A stretch of 61,984 bases of DNA from Syntrophobacterales bacterium (GTDB lineage Bacteria; Desulfobacterota; Syntrophia; Syntrophales; UBA8958), in contig JAGPFL010000003.1 of the NCBI GenBank assembly GCA_018056545.1, forward strand, positions 1-61,984. The letters run 5' to 3'. Numbering within the stretch: position 1 is the first letter of the stretch; every line of letters begins with the position of its first letter. A program made the position numbers and the translations under genes. The notes below the pieces were generated by a model, which had not been told where the DNA came from, did no database searches, and saw only the letters and a program-made list of their open reading frames with translations. Positions 1 through 9,132 of this stretch are shown here, in pieces.

Positions 1-2
1 CG

Positions 3-566
3 CTTTATGCGGCGGCGGCCGCCCTCCCCCTGATCGCCAACAAACCTTTTCTCTTTCCTTATCAGGAGTTCGTCTGGGGATATCCGGAGCCATCGGCGGC
101 ATTGCCTGTGCCGGCGCAGATCTCCACACCTCTATATAATTTCGAGGTCATCGAAACCCCCGGACACGCCGAGGGTCATATCGTGCTGCTGGAAAAACGG
201 CAGGGTTGGTGTTTTTCGGGAGACATCTTTGCCCGGGAATCCCCCAAGTTTATCCGCCCGGAAGAGGATATGGCGGCGACGATCCTTTCCCTAAAGAGGA
301 TTCTGGAGGTCGCTCCGGAAAAGCTGATCCTCTTCACCTCCCTAGGGCGGATCGTCGAAAACGGCCGGGAGGCCCTCGCCGCAAATATCCGCTACCTCCG
401 GGAACTGGCCCGCCGTGTCCAGGACCGGCACAGGGAGGGTCGCACGGTGGATGAGATCGTCGCGGAGCTGTTCGGCGGGGAACACCCCTTCGCCCGGATG
501 ACCGACGGACAATACACCACAGCGAACCTGGTGTGCTCCGTCCTGAAGATGAATCTCGATAGATGA
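3..566 (+). CDS. MBL-fold metallo-hydrolase, C-terminal part (5' end outside window)
   Basis: The reading frame is open from the first bases of the window, so only the last 187 residues are seen and the true start lies upstream. The visible part carries the late motifs of the metallo-beta-lactamase fold: a TPGH motif followed by H (TPGHAEGH), then FSGDIF, where the Asp would bridge the two metals. The N-terminal HxHxDH motif is not in view. The tail (about the last 80 residues) is helical and charged, as in hydroxyacylglutathione-hydrolase-like enzymes that carry an extra C-terminal helical segment. The substrate cannot be told. It ends about 100 bases before the next gene on the same strand. 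Confidence 0.8.
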   Translation, partial: LYAAAAALPLIANKPFLFPYQEFVWGYPEPSAALPVPAQISTPLYNFEVIETPGHAEGHIVLLEKRQGWCFSGDIFARESPKFIRPEEDMAATILSLKRILEVAPEKLILFTSLGRIVENGREALAANIRYLRELARRVQDRHREGRTVDEIVAELFGGEHPFARMTDGQYTTANLVCSVLKMNLDR

Positions 567-667
567 GGGGAAAAGGATCAGGCGCATACGGCAACCTTTG
601 TTCAGGATCACGGGGCACCGGCCGCTTGTTTGTTACCGAACGTCGATCTCCATTATGAAGAGGTGGC

Positions 668-1399
668 ATGAGCAGCCGAAGCCTTGATCGGGAACCCTTT
701 CGCCGGGATGATTTTGTTCTCTTTGCCCACCGGGGGGCCAGCGGCTACGAACCGGAGAACACCCTGCGCGCCTTCCGTCGGGCGTTGGTTATGGGGGCCC
801 GGTGGCTGGAGCTGGATGTCTATGCCGTGGAGGGGGAATTGGTAGTCATCCACGATGCCACCCTGGAAAGAACGACCAACGGCAAGGGCGCCGTTATGGA
901 ACAGACCTTGAGTCATCTCCGCTCTCTCGATGCCGGCAGGGGGGAAAGAATCCCCCTGCTTAGGGAAGTGATCGATTTGCTCGGCAGAGATATCGGGGTC
1001 AATATCGAGCTCAAGGGGCCGACCACCGCCGCCCCCGTGGCGGAGCTCCTGGGGACATATCTGGAAAGTGCGCGGCTGATGCCGGAGCAGCTGCTGATCT
1101 CCGCTTTCGATCAGGAAGAGTTGGCGGCCTTTAAAACCCTCCTGCCCCATATCCGTATCGCCCCCATCGTCACCGGTGTCCCCCGGGGGTACGCCCGTTT
1201 CGCCGCCGCCCTGGGGGCCTATGCCGTGCATGCGGCGCTGCCGGCCGCTACGAAACGTTTCCTCGAAGACACCCACCGGCGGGGATTGAAATTCCACGCC
1301 TTTACCGTAAACAACCGACGGGATCTGGAAAAGATGCTGGCCCGGGGCGTGGACGGCGTATTCACCAACTATCCCGATATCCTGTCCCGTGATCTCTGA
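668..1399 (+). CDS. Glycerophosphodiester phosphodiesterase
   Basis: Predicted to hydrolyse glycerophosphodiesters to glycerol 3-phosphate and an alcohol. The 243-residue protein is a single GDPD TIM-barrel domain. The family active-site pattern is clear: H21-R22-G23 followed by EPENT, E48 and D50 in the ELD motif, and H62 in VIHD, then ERTTNG. No signal peptide is seen, so it is probably cytoplasmic (UgpQ-like) rather than periplasmic. The ATG is preceded by an AGAGGT ribosome-binding site. It lies alone between the MBL gene and the TVP38 gene. Confidence 0.93.
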   Translation: MSSRSLDREPFRRDDFVLFAHRGASGYEPENTLRAFRRALVMGARWLELDVYAVEGELVVIHDATLERTTNGKGAVMEQTLSHLRSLDAGRGERIPLLREVIDLLGRDIGVNIELKGPTTAAPVAELLGTYLESARLMPEQLLISAFDQEELAAFKTLLPHIRIAPIVTGVPRGYARFAAALGAYAVHAALPAATKRFLEDTHRRGLKFHAFTVNNRRDLEKMLARGVDGVFTNYPDILSRDL

Positions 1400-1611
1400 A
1401 TTGTCTTCTCGGCCGACCCCCACGAACGATGAAAATGATTCCCGGAAGATCAACGGCGGCATTTTCATATAAAGGTAGTCGCCTTATGCCGATCTTTTTT
1501 CGGGGCAAAGGCGCACCTCCGGAGAGGAGGAAGAGGGAAGCCTTGCGTAACGGTGCGAAAAATATTCCTTGGCGGCGGCAAAGCGGCCTTGCTGCGGTTT
1601 CGACATAATCC

Positions 1612-1640
1612 TTGACGGCGCCGGGCATCTTCAATAATAT
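1612..1640 (+). promoter_or_regulatory. Sigma-70-type promoter for the TVP38 gene
   Basis: TTGACG and TAATAT are separated by exactly 17 bases. Initiation would fall near 1647, giving a leader of under 20 bases with an AGGGGA ribosome-binding site before the ATG at 1665. Confidence 0.6.
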
Positions 1641-1664
1641 CCCCCGCGTTCCTCAGGGGAAGAA

Positions 1665-2345
1665 ATGAAAACAAGCACACTATTAAAGATCCTGTGCCTC
1701 CTGCTGCTCTGCGGCGGCGGCGCCTACCTTTTCCTCCACTACGATATGGGGAGCTTCTTTACGGACCGGGAGCGGGCTATCGCCTTCATAAACTCCTTCG
1801 GTCCCCTGTCGGTGGTGGTTTTTATCGGCCTGCAGATCCTTCAGGTCATCTTCGCCCCCGTCCCCGGCGAGGCCACGGGGTTCATCGGCGGTTATCTTTA
1901 CGGGGCCGTCTTCGGCACCCTGTATTCGACCATCGGCCTCACCGTAGGTTCCTGGTTGGCCTTCAGCCTGGCCCGCTGGCTGGGTCTGCCTTTCGTGGAA
2001 AAGGCGGTCAGCCCGGCGATTCTGCAAAAATATGACTACTTCATGGAACACAAGGGAACCTGGGTGGTTTTCATCCTCTTTCTCATCCCCGGCTTTCCCA
2101 AGGACGCCCTCTGCTATATCATCGGCCTCAGCCACATGCCGACGCGATTGTTTCTCGTCGTCTCCACTATCGGGAGGCTGCTGGGCACCGCCATGCTCTC
2201 CGTAAGCGGCGCCTTTCTAAGGCATAACCAGTACGGTCCCCTTTGGCTGCTGGCCGCCGTCAGCCTGATCGCCGTAGTCGCGGCTTACCTTTATCGGGAC
2301 AAGCTGCTGCATTTTCTCAAGCACAAGCCACCGGCAAAATCCTAA
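1665..2345 (+). CDS. TVP38/TMEM64 family (DedA-like) membrane protein
   Basis: A 226-residue integral membrane protein of the SNARE-associated/DedA superfamily. There is an N-terminal membrane segment (about residues 5-25), then the conserved family core with small-residue membrane stretches around residues 45-110, including FAPVPGEATGFIGGYLYG, a version of the family's PxPGE motif. The later conserved segment reads FLIPGFPKDALCYIIGLS (about residues 140-160), the usual IPGxPxD motif. Relatives are thought to act as lipid scramblases or in membrane homeostasis; the exact substrate here is unknown. It has its own promoter and looks monocistronic. Confidence 0.88.
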   Translation: MKTSTLLKILCLLLLCGGGAYLFLHYDMGSFFTDRERAIAFINSFGPLSVVVFIGLQILQVIFAPVPGEATGFIGGYLYGAVFGTLYSTIGLTVGSWLAFSLARWLGLPFVEKAVSPAILQKYDYFMEHKGTWVVFILFLIPGFPKDALCYIIGLSHMPTRLFLVVSTIGRLLGTAMLSVSGAFLRHNQYGPLWLLAAVSLIAVVAAYLYRDKLLHFLKHKPPAKS

Positions 2346-2359
2346 ACCAAGGGTAAGCC

Positions 2360-2393
2360 GGGAATATTTCCTCACAAAAAGGGGAATATTTCC
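2360..2393. promoter_or_regulatory. Two identical 12-bp dyads spaced 22 bp, possible activator sites
   Basis: GGGAATATTTCC occurs at 2360-2371 and again at 2382-2393, 22 bp (two helical turns) apart. Each contains the inverted pair GGAA/TTCC. They lie about 90-120 bp upstream of the sigma-54-like element at 2481, which is where enhancer-binding-protein sites usually sit. The function is inferred from position and symmetry only. Confidence 0.45.
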
Positions 2394-2480
2394 CCATTAT
2401 TAGGGACACCGTCAGGGTTGCCGCACCGGCACCGACTACGCAACTACTCATGATCATTAGTGTTTGAATGTGAAAGATCT

Positions 2481-2497
2481 TTGGCATGCTTCTTGTT
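2481..2497 (+). promoter_or_regulatory. Sigma-54-like promoter
   Basis: TTGGCATGCTTCTTGTT matches the TGGCAC-N5-TTGC consensus except for T in place of the last C of both blocks. The invariant GG at -24 is kept, but the -12 GC is GT, which weakens the call. No good -35/-10 pair competes with it in this leader. Confidence 0.4.
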
Positions 2498-2534
2498 AAA
2501 GAAAGAAAAAAAATGAAAGGAGGTGAAACCATAA

Positions 2535-2777
2535 ATGAAGAAACTGCTCTCGATCGTCGTTTCGATCCTTTTCGCCCTTTCCCTGTCCGGTTTAGCGTTC
2601 GCTCAGGCTCCGGCCGCGAAACCCGCTGCCGAACCCGCCAAGGCTGAAGAGAAGGCCCCGGCTAAGGAGAAGAAGGCTAAGAAGGCTAAGAAGGCCAAGA
2701 AGGCTGAGAAGGCCGACAAGAAGGCTGAGGAGAAGGCTCCGGCCGCGGAGAAGGCTCCGGCTAAGGAGAAGAAGTAA
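2535..2777 (+). CDS. Secreted Lys/Ala/Glu-rich low-complexity protein
   Basis: An 80-residue protein whose first 23 residues form a clear signal peptide with an AFA-Q cleavage site. The mature part is almost entirely Ala, Lys, Glu and Pro, with repeats of KAKKAKKA and APAKEKK, so it is highly charged and probably unfolded. The ribosome-binding site is unusually strong (AAAGGAGGTGA just before the ATG), the ORF is followed by a terminator, and a sigma-54-like promoter lies upstream. Together these suggest an abundant, regulated secreted product. Similar Lys/Ala-rich repeats occur in histone-H1-like proteins, but the signal peptide argues against a DNA-binding role. Function unknown. Confidence 0.75.
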   Translation: MKKLLSIVVSILFALSLSGLAFAQAPAAKPAAEPAKAEEKAPAKEKKAKKAKKAKKAEKADKKAEEKAPAAEKAPAKEKK

Positions 2778-2808
2778 TTACCTTCACCTTTTTGCTCTGA
2801 ATAAAAGA

Positions 2809-2836
2809 GGTTCCTGTTTATCGGGAGCCTTTTTTA
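2809..2836. terminator. Intrinsic terminator, probably bidirectional
   Basis: A GGTTCC/GGGAGCC stem is followed by seven T on the plus strand, ending the Lys/Ala-rich gene. On the minus strand the same stem is followed by TCTTTTATT, so it can also stop the ABC permease operon that converges here. Confidence 0.75.
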
Positions 2837-2839
2837 TTT

Positions 2840-3679
2840 TCAGCGGCCGCCGCGGAGCCGGGGATCCAGGGCGTCCCGAATACCCTCCCCCAGCAGGTTG
2901 TATCCCAGTACCGTGATCAGGATCGCCAAGCCGGGATATAGGGAGAGCCACCAGGCGATGTCGATGTTATCCTTGCCGGCGGTGAGGATGTTGCCCCAAC
3001 TGGGCGTCGGCGGCTGGACGCCGATACCGAGAAAACTCAGGGCCGATTCCGTGAGAATAGCCCCGGCCACCCCCAGGGTCGCCGCTACCAGGATGGAGGT
3101 TAGGGCATTGGGAAGGATATGGCGAAAAATGATGCGGGTGTCGCCGGCCCCCATCACCCGGGCTGCCGTGACGAATTCCCGCTCTTTCAAGGACATGAAA
3201 TCCGCCCGGACCAGACGGGTGATCCCCATCCAGCCCGTCGCCCCGATGATGATCATGATATTCCAGATCGAGGGCTCCAAAAAGGCGATGACGGCCAGGA
3301 TGAGAAAAAACGTGGGAAAGCAGAGCATCACATCCACCAGCCGCATGATGACCGCATCCCACCAGCCGCCGTAGTAACCGGCAAGGGCCCCGAGAAGGGC
3401 GCCGATCAACACGGCGATGCCCGTGGCCACGAAGCCCACCTTCAGAGAGATGCCGGCACCCCAGATCATCCGGCTCAAGACATCCCGGCCCAGTTGATCC
3501 GTCCCACACCAATGCTGACTTGAGGGCGGCGCCAATATTTCCTGCAGATTGATCGCCAGGGGATCGTAAGGGGCCAGCCACGGAGCCGCCAGGGAGACGA
3601 TAAACAGCAACAGCACCACCAGCCCGCCGGTCACGGCCATCTTGTTTCTCACAAAGCGCTTCCAAAACTCGAAATACAT
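2840..3679 (-). CDS. Peptide/nickel-type ABC transporter permease (DppC/OppC-like)
   Basis: Inner-membrane subunit of a peptide/nickel-family ABC importer. The 279 residues give the family's six membrane segments: one N-terminal (about 15-35), then the periplasmic segment with the conserved GTDQLGRDVLSR motif, and the core from about residue 80. The EAA loop that contacts the ATPase is visible around residues 165-200 (SLKEREFVTAARVMGAG, then HILPNALTSILV). The C-terminus ends with the typical LGEGIRDALDPRLR. It is the last gene of a three-gene minus-strand unit, nine bases after the DppB-like gene. No binding protein or ATPase is encoded nearby. Confidence 0.93.
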   Translation of the reverse strand: MYFEFWKRFVRNKMAVTGGLVVLLLFIVSLAAPWLAPYDPLAINLQEILAPPSSQHWCGTDQLGRDVLSRMIWGAGISLKVGFVATGIAVLIGALLGALAGYYGGWWDAVIMRLVDVMLCFPTFFLILAVIAFLEPSIWNIMIIIGATGWMGITRLVRADFMSLKEREFVTAARVMGAGDTRIIFRHILPNALTSILVAATLGVAGAILTESALSFLGIGVQPPTPSWGNILTAGKDNIDIAWWLSLYPGLAILITVLGYNLLGEGIRDALDPRLRGGR

Positions 3680-3688
3680 GCCCGTTCC

Positions 3689-4663
3689 TCAAGTCACCCG
3701 GATCCGGGGATCGGCCACGGCGTAAGCCACGTCTGCCAGAAGATTTCCCAGGAGGGTGAGGACGGCACCGATGAAGAGAATCCCCATGATCGTTGGATAA
3801 TCCCTTGCCATAACGGACATATAGAATAGCTGCCCCATGCCGGGGATGGCGAAGACCGTCTCGAAGATGACGCTCCCGCCGATCAATCCGGGAATGGAGA
3901 GGCCCAGAATGGTGATGACCGGCAGGAGAGCGTTCCGGAGGGCATGGACGTATATCACCCGGAATTCGCTCAGTCCCTTGGCCCTTGCCGTCATGATGTA
4001 ATCCTGGCGGATCACCTCCAGCATATTGGCCCGCATGTACCGGGACAAACCCGCCAGGCCGCCGAAGGCGGAGATGCCCACCGGGAGGACCAGGTGTTTG
4101 ATGAGGTCCCAGAAAGCGGCCCCGGGGGGAAGATATTCGTGATTCAGCGACCGAAGCCCCGAGATGGGCAACCAGCCCAGATCCACCCCGAAGAAGATCA
4201 TCAGGAGCAGGGCAAGCCAGAAGGTCGGAACGGCAAAACCGACAAAGACGAAGACACTGACCGCCGCATCGAACCAGGAGCCCTGGTGGACCGCCGACAG
4301 CACCCCGAGAGGGATCGCCGTGACCAGGATCAGGAGTAGGGAAAGAACATTCAGGGAAATGGTGACGGGGAGACGCTCTCCGATCTTTTCCGCCACCGGG
4401 CGGCGGTCGGGGGCAAAGGATTTTCCCAGATCGAGGACGGCAAGGCGCTTCAACCATAAACCGTATTGTACATAGAGGGGTTTGTCCAGATCGTACATGG
4501 CCCGGAGGCGTTCCTTCAGCTCCGCCGAGGCCCGGGGATTCATCTGCGTTTGGAGATCCGTGGGCGAACCCGGAGCCAGATGCATGACGGCAAAACAGAT
4601 GACGGTGATGCCGATCAGCATGGGGATCATCAAAACGGTGCGCTTAAGGAGATATTTCAGCAA
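3689..4663 (-). CDS. Peptide/nickel-type ABC transporter permease (DppB/OppB-like)
   Basis: Partner permease of the preceding subunit, 324 residues. The N-terminal block [19 protein letters not shown] is typical of DppB. The large periplasmic segment contains [12 protein letters not shown] and GKSF, and the EAA loop is seen as [30 protein letters not shown]. The C-terminus ends in the family's [14 protein letters not shown]. Its start overlaps the end of the upstream TIM-barrel gene by seven bases, so translation is probably coupled. Substrate (peptide, nickel, sugar or other) cannot be read from permeases alone. Confidence 0.93.
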   Translation of the reverse strand: MLKYLLKRTVLMIPMLIGITVICFAVMHLAPGSPTDLQTQMNPRASAELKERLRAMYDLDKPLYVQYGLWLKRLAVLDLGKSFAPDRRPVAEKIGERLPVTISLNVLSLLLILVTAIPLGVLSAVHQGSWFDAAVSVFVFVGFAVPTFWLALLLMIFFGVDLGWLPISGLRSLNHEYLPPGAAFWDLIKHLVLPVGISAFGGLAGLSRYMRANMLEVIRQDYIMTARAKGLSEFRVIYVHALRNALLPVITILGLSIPGLIGGSVIFETVFAIPGMGQLFYMSVMARDYPTIMGILFIGAVLTLLGNLLADVAYAVADPRIRVT

Positions 4664-5475
4664 CGATCTTCCCCCCTGAGGAATCCCAAACGTTCCATAT
4701 TCTCCAGGGATCGCCGGAGATTCCGCTCATTGTGGGCCTCGATGGTAAAGATCGGTCGGATGTCTTTAGTCCGGAGGAAGGTGAAAAACTCCTTAAAAGG
4801 AAAGACGCCATCGCCTACGGGGAGATGGGCGTCGGCCTCGCCGTTGTTGTCGTGGAGGTGCACATGACAGAGAAAGGGATGGAGGCCCTCCAGCCAGGCG
4901 GCCAGGGAGTCCCGGGAAAAAGCCTGATAATGACCCGTATCGAAGCAGAAACCGCAATCGGGGGAATCCAGGGCGGCAAGGAGGCGCTGCAACGGCCGCG
5001 GTTCCTGCTCATAGACGTTTTCCAGCACCAGCCGCACGGGGATTGCCGCCGCCCCCGCCAGGAGCTCCCGCCAGGTGAGGATGCTGTTCGCCAGCCATTG
5101 GTCTTCCGTGGAAACATAGTAGCGACTGTCGAAAGAGGGATGGCAGACGACGGCCTCGGGACGGAATATTTCGGCCAGGGCGAGCACCTGCCCGATACGC
5201 TCCCGGGATGCCTCCCGGATGCGGGGATCGATCGCCCCGGGGCGCAGATCCATGAAGGGGGCATGGAAGGTTATCCGCCGACCCGCCTCATGGAGCCGCT
5301 CCGCCACCCGGCGATAATCCGCCTCCCGAAAGTTGTCCAGGGTATCACTATTGAAACTGATTTCGGGATTGATTCCGTATTTCAACACCTGGGGCAGATA
5401 CTGGGCGTGGAGAAAATGAAAGGGCAGGTGGACCTGAACCTTGCTCAATACGGGAAAAGAGGGTGTCGTTTCCAA
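4657..5475 (-). CDS. Sugar phosphate isomerase/epimerase-like TIM-barrel protein
   Basis: A 272-residue protein of the xylose-isomerase-like/AP-endonuclease-2 TIM-barrel superfamily. Characteristic strands and metal ligands are present: FHAPFMDL with a His, [18 protein letters not shown] with a Glu, [10 protein letters not shown] with Asp and His, [25 protein letters not shown] with the HVHLHD ligand cluster, and FTIEAHNE near the C-terminus. It is the first gene of a minus-strand unit with two ABC permeases. The link hints at a sugar-derived or cyclitol substrate, but this is inference. Confidence 0.82.
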   Translation of the reverse strand: METTPSFPVLSKVQVHLPFHFLHAQYLPQVLKYGINPEISFNSDTLDNFREADYRRVAERLHEAGRRITFHAPFMDLRPGAIDPRIREASRERIGQVLALAEIFRPEAVVCHPSFDSRYYVSTEDQWLANSILTWRELLAGAAAIPVRLVLENVYEQEPRPLQRLLAALDSPDCGFCFDTGHYQAFSRDSLAAWLEGLHPFLCHVHLHDNNGEADAHLPVGDGVFPFKEFFTFLRTKDIRPIFTIEAHNERNLRRSLENMERLGFLRGEDRC

Positions 5476-5715
5476 TTCTCTCCTTAAAAAAACGGCTTTA
5501 CGCCAAGTTTTCTAACACAGGAAGGGCTTCCGAGACAACGGGGAAATGGCCTCATCTTTACGGTCGCGGCACCCGCCGGTGCCAGGGCGGATTTCCTGTT
5601 GACAACCATAACTTAATCTGCTATTGAAAACAACAAGTTATTACATCTTATCCGGAAAGGGGGGCTTCATCACATCGCCACCAAATCAGTTCCTTCCGCA
5701 CCGGACAGGGACGAT

Positions 5716-6108
5716 ATGCCGTCCCTCCCCGACTCCCGGGAGCGGGTGCTGCGCTGCCTGAACACCGCCCTGGCCCGCAAAGCCAGCCGTGTGGTCGTCA
5801 TGAATGTCCGGGAGCTGTCCTCTTTTGCCGATTATTTTCTCATTTGCAGCGGCGCCTCGGACCGTCAGGTGAAGGCCCTGTGCTCCCATCTGCAGGAAAA
5901 CCTAAAAAAATCGGGGATGATGCCCCTCGGTGTGGAAGGGGAAAAACACGGCCGCTGGATTCTCATGGACTACGACGATGTGGTCATTCACATCTTCCTG
6001 GAACCTTTGCGGGAATTCTACGATCTGGAGCGTCTTTGGTCGGACGCACCCCGGATGCAGATTCCGGATGACGCGGCGTTCATCCCGGAGCTTGCCGAGG
6101 GGCTTTGA
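5716..6108 (+). CDS. rsfS: Ribosomal silencing factor RsfS
   Basis: RsfS binds ribosomal protein uL14 (L14) and blocks joining of the two ribosomal subunits when growth slows. The 130-residue protein matches the family across its length: SRVVVMNVRELSSFADYFLICSG with the conserved DYF, ASDRQVKAL, VEGEKHGRWILMDYDDVVIHIF, and the C-terminal FYDLERLWSDAP. It begins at ATG after a weak GGGAC-type site. The stop codon is two bases before the GTG of the comF-like gene, so the two are likely co-translated. In most relatives rsfS follows nadD; here nadD is not adjacent. Confidence 0.95.
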   Translation: MPSLPDSRERVLRCLNTALARKASRVVVMNVRELSSFADYFLICSGASDRQVKALCSHLQENLKKSGMMPLGVEGEKHGRWILMDYDDVVIHIFLEPLREFYDLERLWSDAPRMQIPDDAAFIPELAEGL

Positions 6109-6109
6109 G

Positions 6110-6844
6110 GTGTGGAAGGGGCCCTGGCGCAGCCTCGTCGATGTCCTCTTTCCCCCCCGGTGCCAGTCCTGTGGGAGGGTTACGGAAAAGCTGACGGCCG
6201 GGATATTTTGCGAGACCTGCAACGGAGAGATCCAATATATAAATCCGCCCCTGTGTCCCGTCTGCGGTGCCCCCCACGGGGCCGGGGAGGGGGGAGACCG
6301 ACTCTGCCGTGATTGCCTGACGACGCCCAAACCTTTCCAGATCGCCCGCTCCGCCGCCGTTTATGCCGGGGGATTGCTGCAAGTCATCCACCGTTTCAAG
6401 TATCATCGCCATCCGGAACTGGGCGCCGCCCTGGGGCAATTGCTGCTCGACGGTGCCTATGCGGGGTTGCCATGGGAAGATTTTACCGTACTCGTCCCGG
6501 TCCCCCTCCATATTCGGAGGCTCCGGGAAAGGGGCTTCAATCAAGCCTTGCTCATGGCCAGAACCCTGTCGGCCCGCTGCGGCATCCCGGTGGACTTTCT
6601 CAGTCTGGAGAGGGAGCGGGATACGCCGCCCCAGACCCGTATGGGACGCCGGGAACGCCGGGAAAACATCCGGGGGGCCTTCGTCGTGGCCCGTCGGGAA
6701 ATGATCCGCGGGCAGCGGGTGCTCCTGATCGATGATGTTTACACCACCGGCAGCACTCTCGCGGAATGCGCCCGGATGCTCCTGGACGGCGGTGCCGCCC
6801 GGGTCGGGGTGTTGACCCTGGCACGGGCACTGCCGGATGGTTAG
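6110..6844 (+). CDS. ComF family phosphoribosyltransferase-like protein
   Basis: A 244-residue double-zinc-ribbon plus phosphoribosyltransferase-fold protein of the ComF/GntX family, linked to DNA uptake in competent bacteria but often of unknown role elsewhere. The N-terminal zinc motif (CQSCGRV, CETCNGE, CPVCGAPH, CRDC) is followed by FKYHRHPELG, the VPVPLHIRRLRERGFNQ segment, and the PRPP-binding motif VLLIDDVYTTGSTL. I start it at the GTG at 6110, which has a CGAGGGG site eight bases upstream and begins just after rsfS. A longer frame upstream overlaps rsfS out of frame and is not needed. Confidence 0.9.
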   Translation: MWKGPWRSLVDVLFPPRCQSCGRVTEKLTAGIFCETCNGEIQYINPPLCPVCGAPHGAGEGGDRLCRDCLTTPKPFQIARSAAVYAGGLLQVIHRFKYHRHPELGAALGQLLLDGAYAGLPWEDFTVLVPVPLHIRRLRERGFNQALLMARTLSARCGIPVDFLSLERERDTPPQTRMGRRERRENIRGAFVVARREMIRGQRVLLIDDVYTTGSTLAECARMLLDGGAARVGVLTLARALPDG

Positions 6845-6957
6845 CCCCCTCCCCGAGCAGCGCGGGAGCCCGGCCCCGGAAAGAGGGAGGGCAAAACGCC
6901 TTTGGCAAAATCACCGGAGAGGGACCGATAAACATTTCCCTCTTCAAGGGGAAAAAG

Positions 6958-7434
6958 ATGCAAAAAATCGTAACGAAAGAACAACTCAAACAAAGGCTCC
7001 GGCAGCTCCGTGCGGAGGGGAAAACCATCGTTTTCACCAACGGCTGTTTCGACATCCTCCATGTGGGACATGTCCGCTACCTCCGGGAGGCGAAAAAACT
7101 CGGGGACTTGCTGATCCTGGCCCTGAACAGCGACGCCTCCGTAAGGACGATCAAGGGGGAGAAGCGGCCCCTGGTTCCCGAAGCGGAGCGGGCCGACATC
7201 ATGGCCGCCCTGGAATGCATCGACTATGTGGTCCTCTTTGCGGAGCCGACCCCCCGGGAACTGATCGAATACCTCCAGCCCGACATCCTCGTCAAAGGCG
7301 GGGACTGGGCGGAAGACGCCATCGCCGGGGCGGATTTCGTGAAGGCGGCAGGGGGAAGGGTTGTGACCATTCCCCTCACGGCGGGGAAATCCACCACCAA
7401 CATCATCGCCAAGATCCGGGAGGTCTATGGCTGA
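6958..7434 (+). CDS. rfaE2: D-glycero-beta-D-manno-heptose 1-phosphate adenylyltransferase
   Basis: Makes ADP-heptose for the lipopolysaccharide inner core. The 158-residue protein is the stand-alone nucleotidyltransferase domain corresponding to the C-terminal half of HldE. Visible motifs are [16 protein letters not shown] with the HxGH signature, [17 protein letters not shown], and GKSTTNII (the ISTTS-type motif). The ATG at 6958 is chosen because of the AAGGGGA site just upstream; the longer frame runs back over the comF-like gene. It overlaps the following kinase gene by eight bases. The separate heptose-7-phosphate kinase is not in this window. Confidence 0.93.
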   Translation: MQKIVTKEQLKQRLRQLRAEGKTIVFTNGCFDILHVGHVRYLREAKKLGDLLILALNSDASVRTIKGEKRPLVPEAERADIMAALECIDYVVLFAEPTPRELIEYLQPDILVKGGDWAEDAIAGADFVKAAGGRVVTIPLTAGKSTTNIIAKIREVYG

Positions 7435-8989
7435 CGCCGCCGGCGAACTCATCCTGGCCATCGACAACGGCACCCAGAGCGTCCGGGCCCTCATCTTCGA
7501 TCTCCGGGGCAATCTGGTCGCCAAGGCGCGGGTGCCGATCGAACCTTATTTTTCCCGGCAACCGGGCTGGGCGGAGCAGGAACCGGATTATTTCTGGCAG
7601 GCTCTCTGCCGGGCCTGCCGGTTGCTGTGGGCGGAAACGGACATTTCTCCCCTAGCCATCGCCGGTGTGGCCCTGACCACCCAGCGGGCCACCGTGGTCA
7701 ATCTCGACCGGGAGGGAAAACCGCTCCGCCCCGCGATCGTCTGGCTCGACCAGCGCCGCACCGAGGGGGAGAAGCCCCTGGGAGGACTCTGGGGAATGGC
7801 CTTCCGCCTCTCGGGCATGCGGGAGACCATCGCCTATTTCCAGGCGGAAGCGGAGGCGGTATGGCTGGCCCGCCACCAGCGGGAGCTCTGGGATAAAACC
7901 CACAAGTATCTCCTTCTCTCCGGTTATCTAACCTATCGTCTCACCGGGGAATACCGCGATTCCGTCAGCAGCCAGGTCGGCTATCTTCCCTTCGACTACA
8001 AGCGGCTCCGCTGGGCCGGCCCCTGGGATTGGAAATGGAAACTTCTTCCCATCCGGAAAGACATGCTTCCCGACCTCGTTCCGCCGGCGGAGGAAATCGG
8101 GCGTGTCTCCCCCGCGGCGGCCGCGGAGACGGGACTGCCCCCCGGCCTTCCCGTGATCGCCGCCGCCGCGGACAAGGCCTGCGAGGTCATCGGTGCGGGC
8201 TGTCTGGAGCCCCATATCGGCTGCCTCAGCTACGGCACCACCGCTACGATCAATACCACCCATCGGCGCTACATAGAGGCCATTCCCCTGATCCCCCCTT
8301 ACCCCGCCGCCGTTCCCGGCGCCTATAGCCTGGAGATTATGATCTATCGCGGTTACTGGATGGTGAGCTGGTTCAAGCGGGAATTCGCCCATCACGAGGA
8401 GAGAATCGCCCGGGAACGGGGTCTGGATCCCGAAGCCCTGTTCGACGATCTGGTCCGGCAGGTACCTCCCGGGTCCATGGGGCTGATCCTCCAGCCATAC
8501 TGGTCGCCGGGGGTGAAGTTTCCCGGGCCCGAGGCCCGGGGGGCGGTCATCGGATTCGGCGACAGTCACAACCGCGCCCATCTTTACCGGGCCATTTTGG
8601 AGGGCCTGGCCTACGCCCTGCGGGAGGGAAAGGAGCGTTCGGAAAAGCGGAGCGGCATCAACATCACGGAGCTCCGGGTTGCCGGCGGCGGCTCTCAAAG
8701 TGACTCCGCCCTGCAGTTGACGGCGGACATCTTCGGCCTTCCCGCCGCCCGCCCCCATGTTTACGAAACCTCAGGTCTGGGCGCGGCCATCGACGCGGCG
8801 GTGGGACTCAAGCTGCACCCCGATTTCCGGACGGCCATCGCCGCCATGACGCGCCTGGGACGGGTATTCGAACCTGACCCCCGTAACCGGGAGATCTACG
8901 AACAGCTCTACAATCGGGTTTACCTACAGATGTACCGACGCCTCAAACCCCTCTACGAGGAGCTACGGGACATCGTCTCCCGGAGCTGA
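7427..8989 (+). CDS. FGGY-family carbohydrate kinase
   Basis: ATP-dependent sugar kinase of 520 residues. The N-terminal FGGY domain opens with [16 protein letters not shown], the phosphate-1 motif; [14 protein letters not shown] and VWLDQRR follow. The C-terminal domain has [27 protein letters not shown], and the signature [25 protein letters not shown]. The overall order resembles xylulokinase or related pentulose kinases, though the exact sugar cannot be assigned. The ATG overlaps the 3' end of rfaE2, so the two are translationally coupled. Confidence 0.9.
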   Translation: MADAAGELILAIDNGTQSVRALIFDLRGNLVAKARVPIEPYFSRQPGWAEQEPDYFWQALCRACRLLWAETDISPLAIAGVALTTQRATVVNLDREGKPLRPAIVWLDQRRTEGEKPLGGLWGMAFRLSGMRETIAYFQAEAEAVWLARHQRELWDKTHKYLLLSGYLTYRLTGEYRDSVSSQVGYLPFDYKRLRWAGPWDWKWKLLPIRKDMLPDLVPPAEEIGRVSPAAAAETGLPPGLPVIAAAADKACEVIGAGCLEPHIGCLSYGTTATINTTHRRYIEAIPLIPPYPAAVPGAYSLEIMIYRGYWMVSWFKREFAHHEERIARERGLDPEALFDDLVRQVPPGSMGLILQPYWSPGVKFPGPEARGAVIGFGDSHNRAHLYRAILEGLAYALREGKERSEKRSGINITELRVAGGGSQSDSALQLTADIFGLPAARPHVYETSGLGAAIDAAVGLKLHPDFRTAIAAMTRLGRVFEPDPRNREIYEQLYNRVYLQMYRRLKPLYEELRDIVSRS

Positions 8990-9026
8990 GCCGTCGGTGA
9001 CGACGACACGACCGACAAGGTCTTCC

Positions 9027-9050
9027 GGTCCTGAGGACCTGCAATTTTTT
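9027..9050 (+). terminator. Short intrinsic terminator after the sugar kinase
   Basis: A 5-bp GGTCC/GGACC stem with a TGA loop is followed, after a few bases, by six T. The stem is short, so the call is moderate. Confidence 0.5.
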
Positions 9051-9132
9051 CTTTACAAACCTCCCGAGATCGTGTATGACCTCTCCCCCAAATGTAGAGC
9101 CACACCCATTTTATGGTAGTTAAGGTGATGAA

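Noticed and set aside
1399-1665. Possible riboswitch upstream of the TVP38 gene, from GGGGCAAAGGCG-like sequence
   Set aside because: The bases do not fold in any class I can name, and a plain promoter close to the gene explains the region.
2967-4457. Long minus-strand open frame of about 496 codons over the permease genes
   Set aside because: It overlaps both permease genes in another frame, its product is rich in Pro/Arg/Gly/His without any family motif, and the true permeases explain the region. Long shadow frames are expected in GC-rich DNA.
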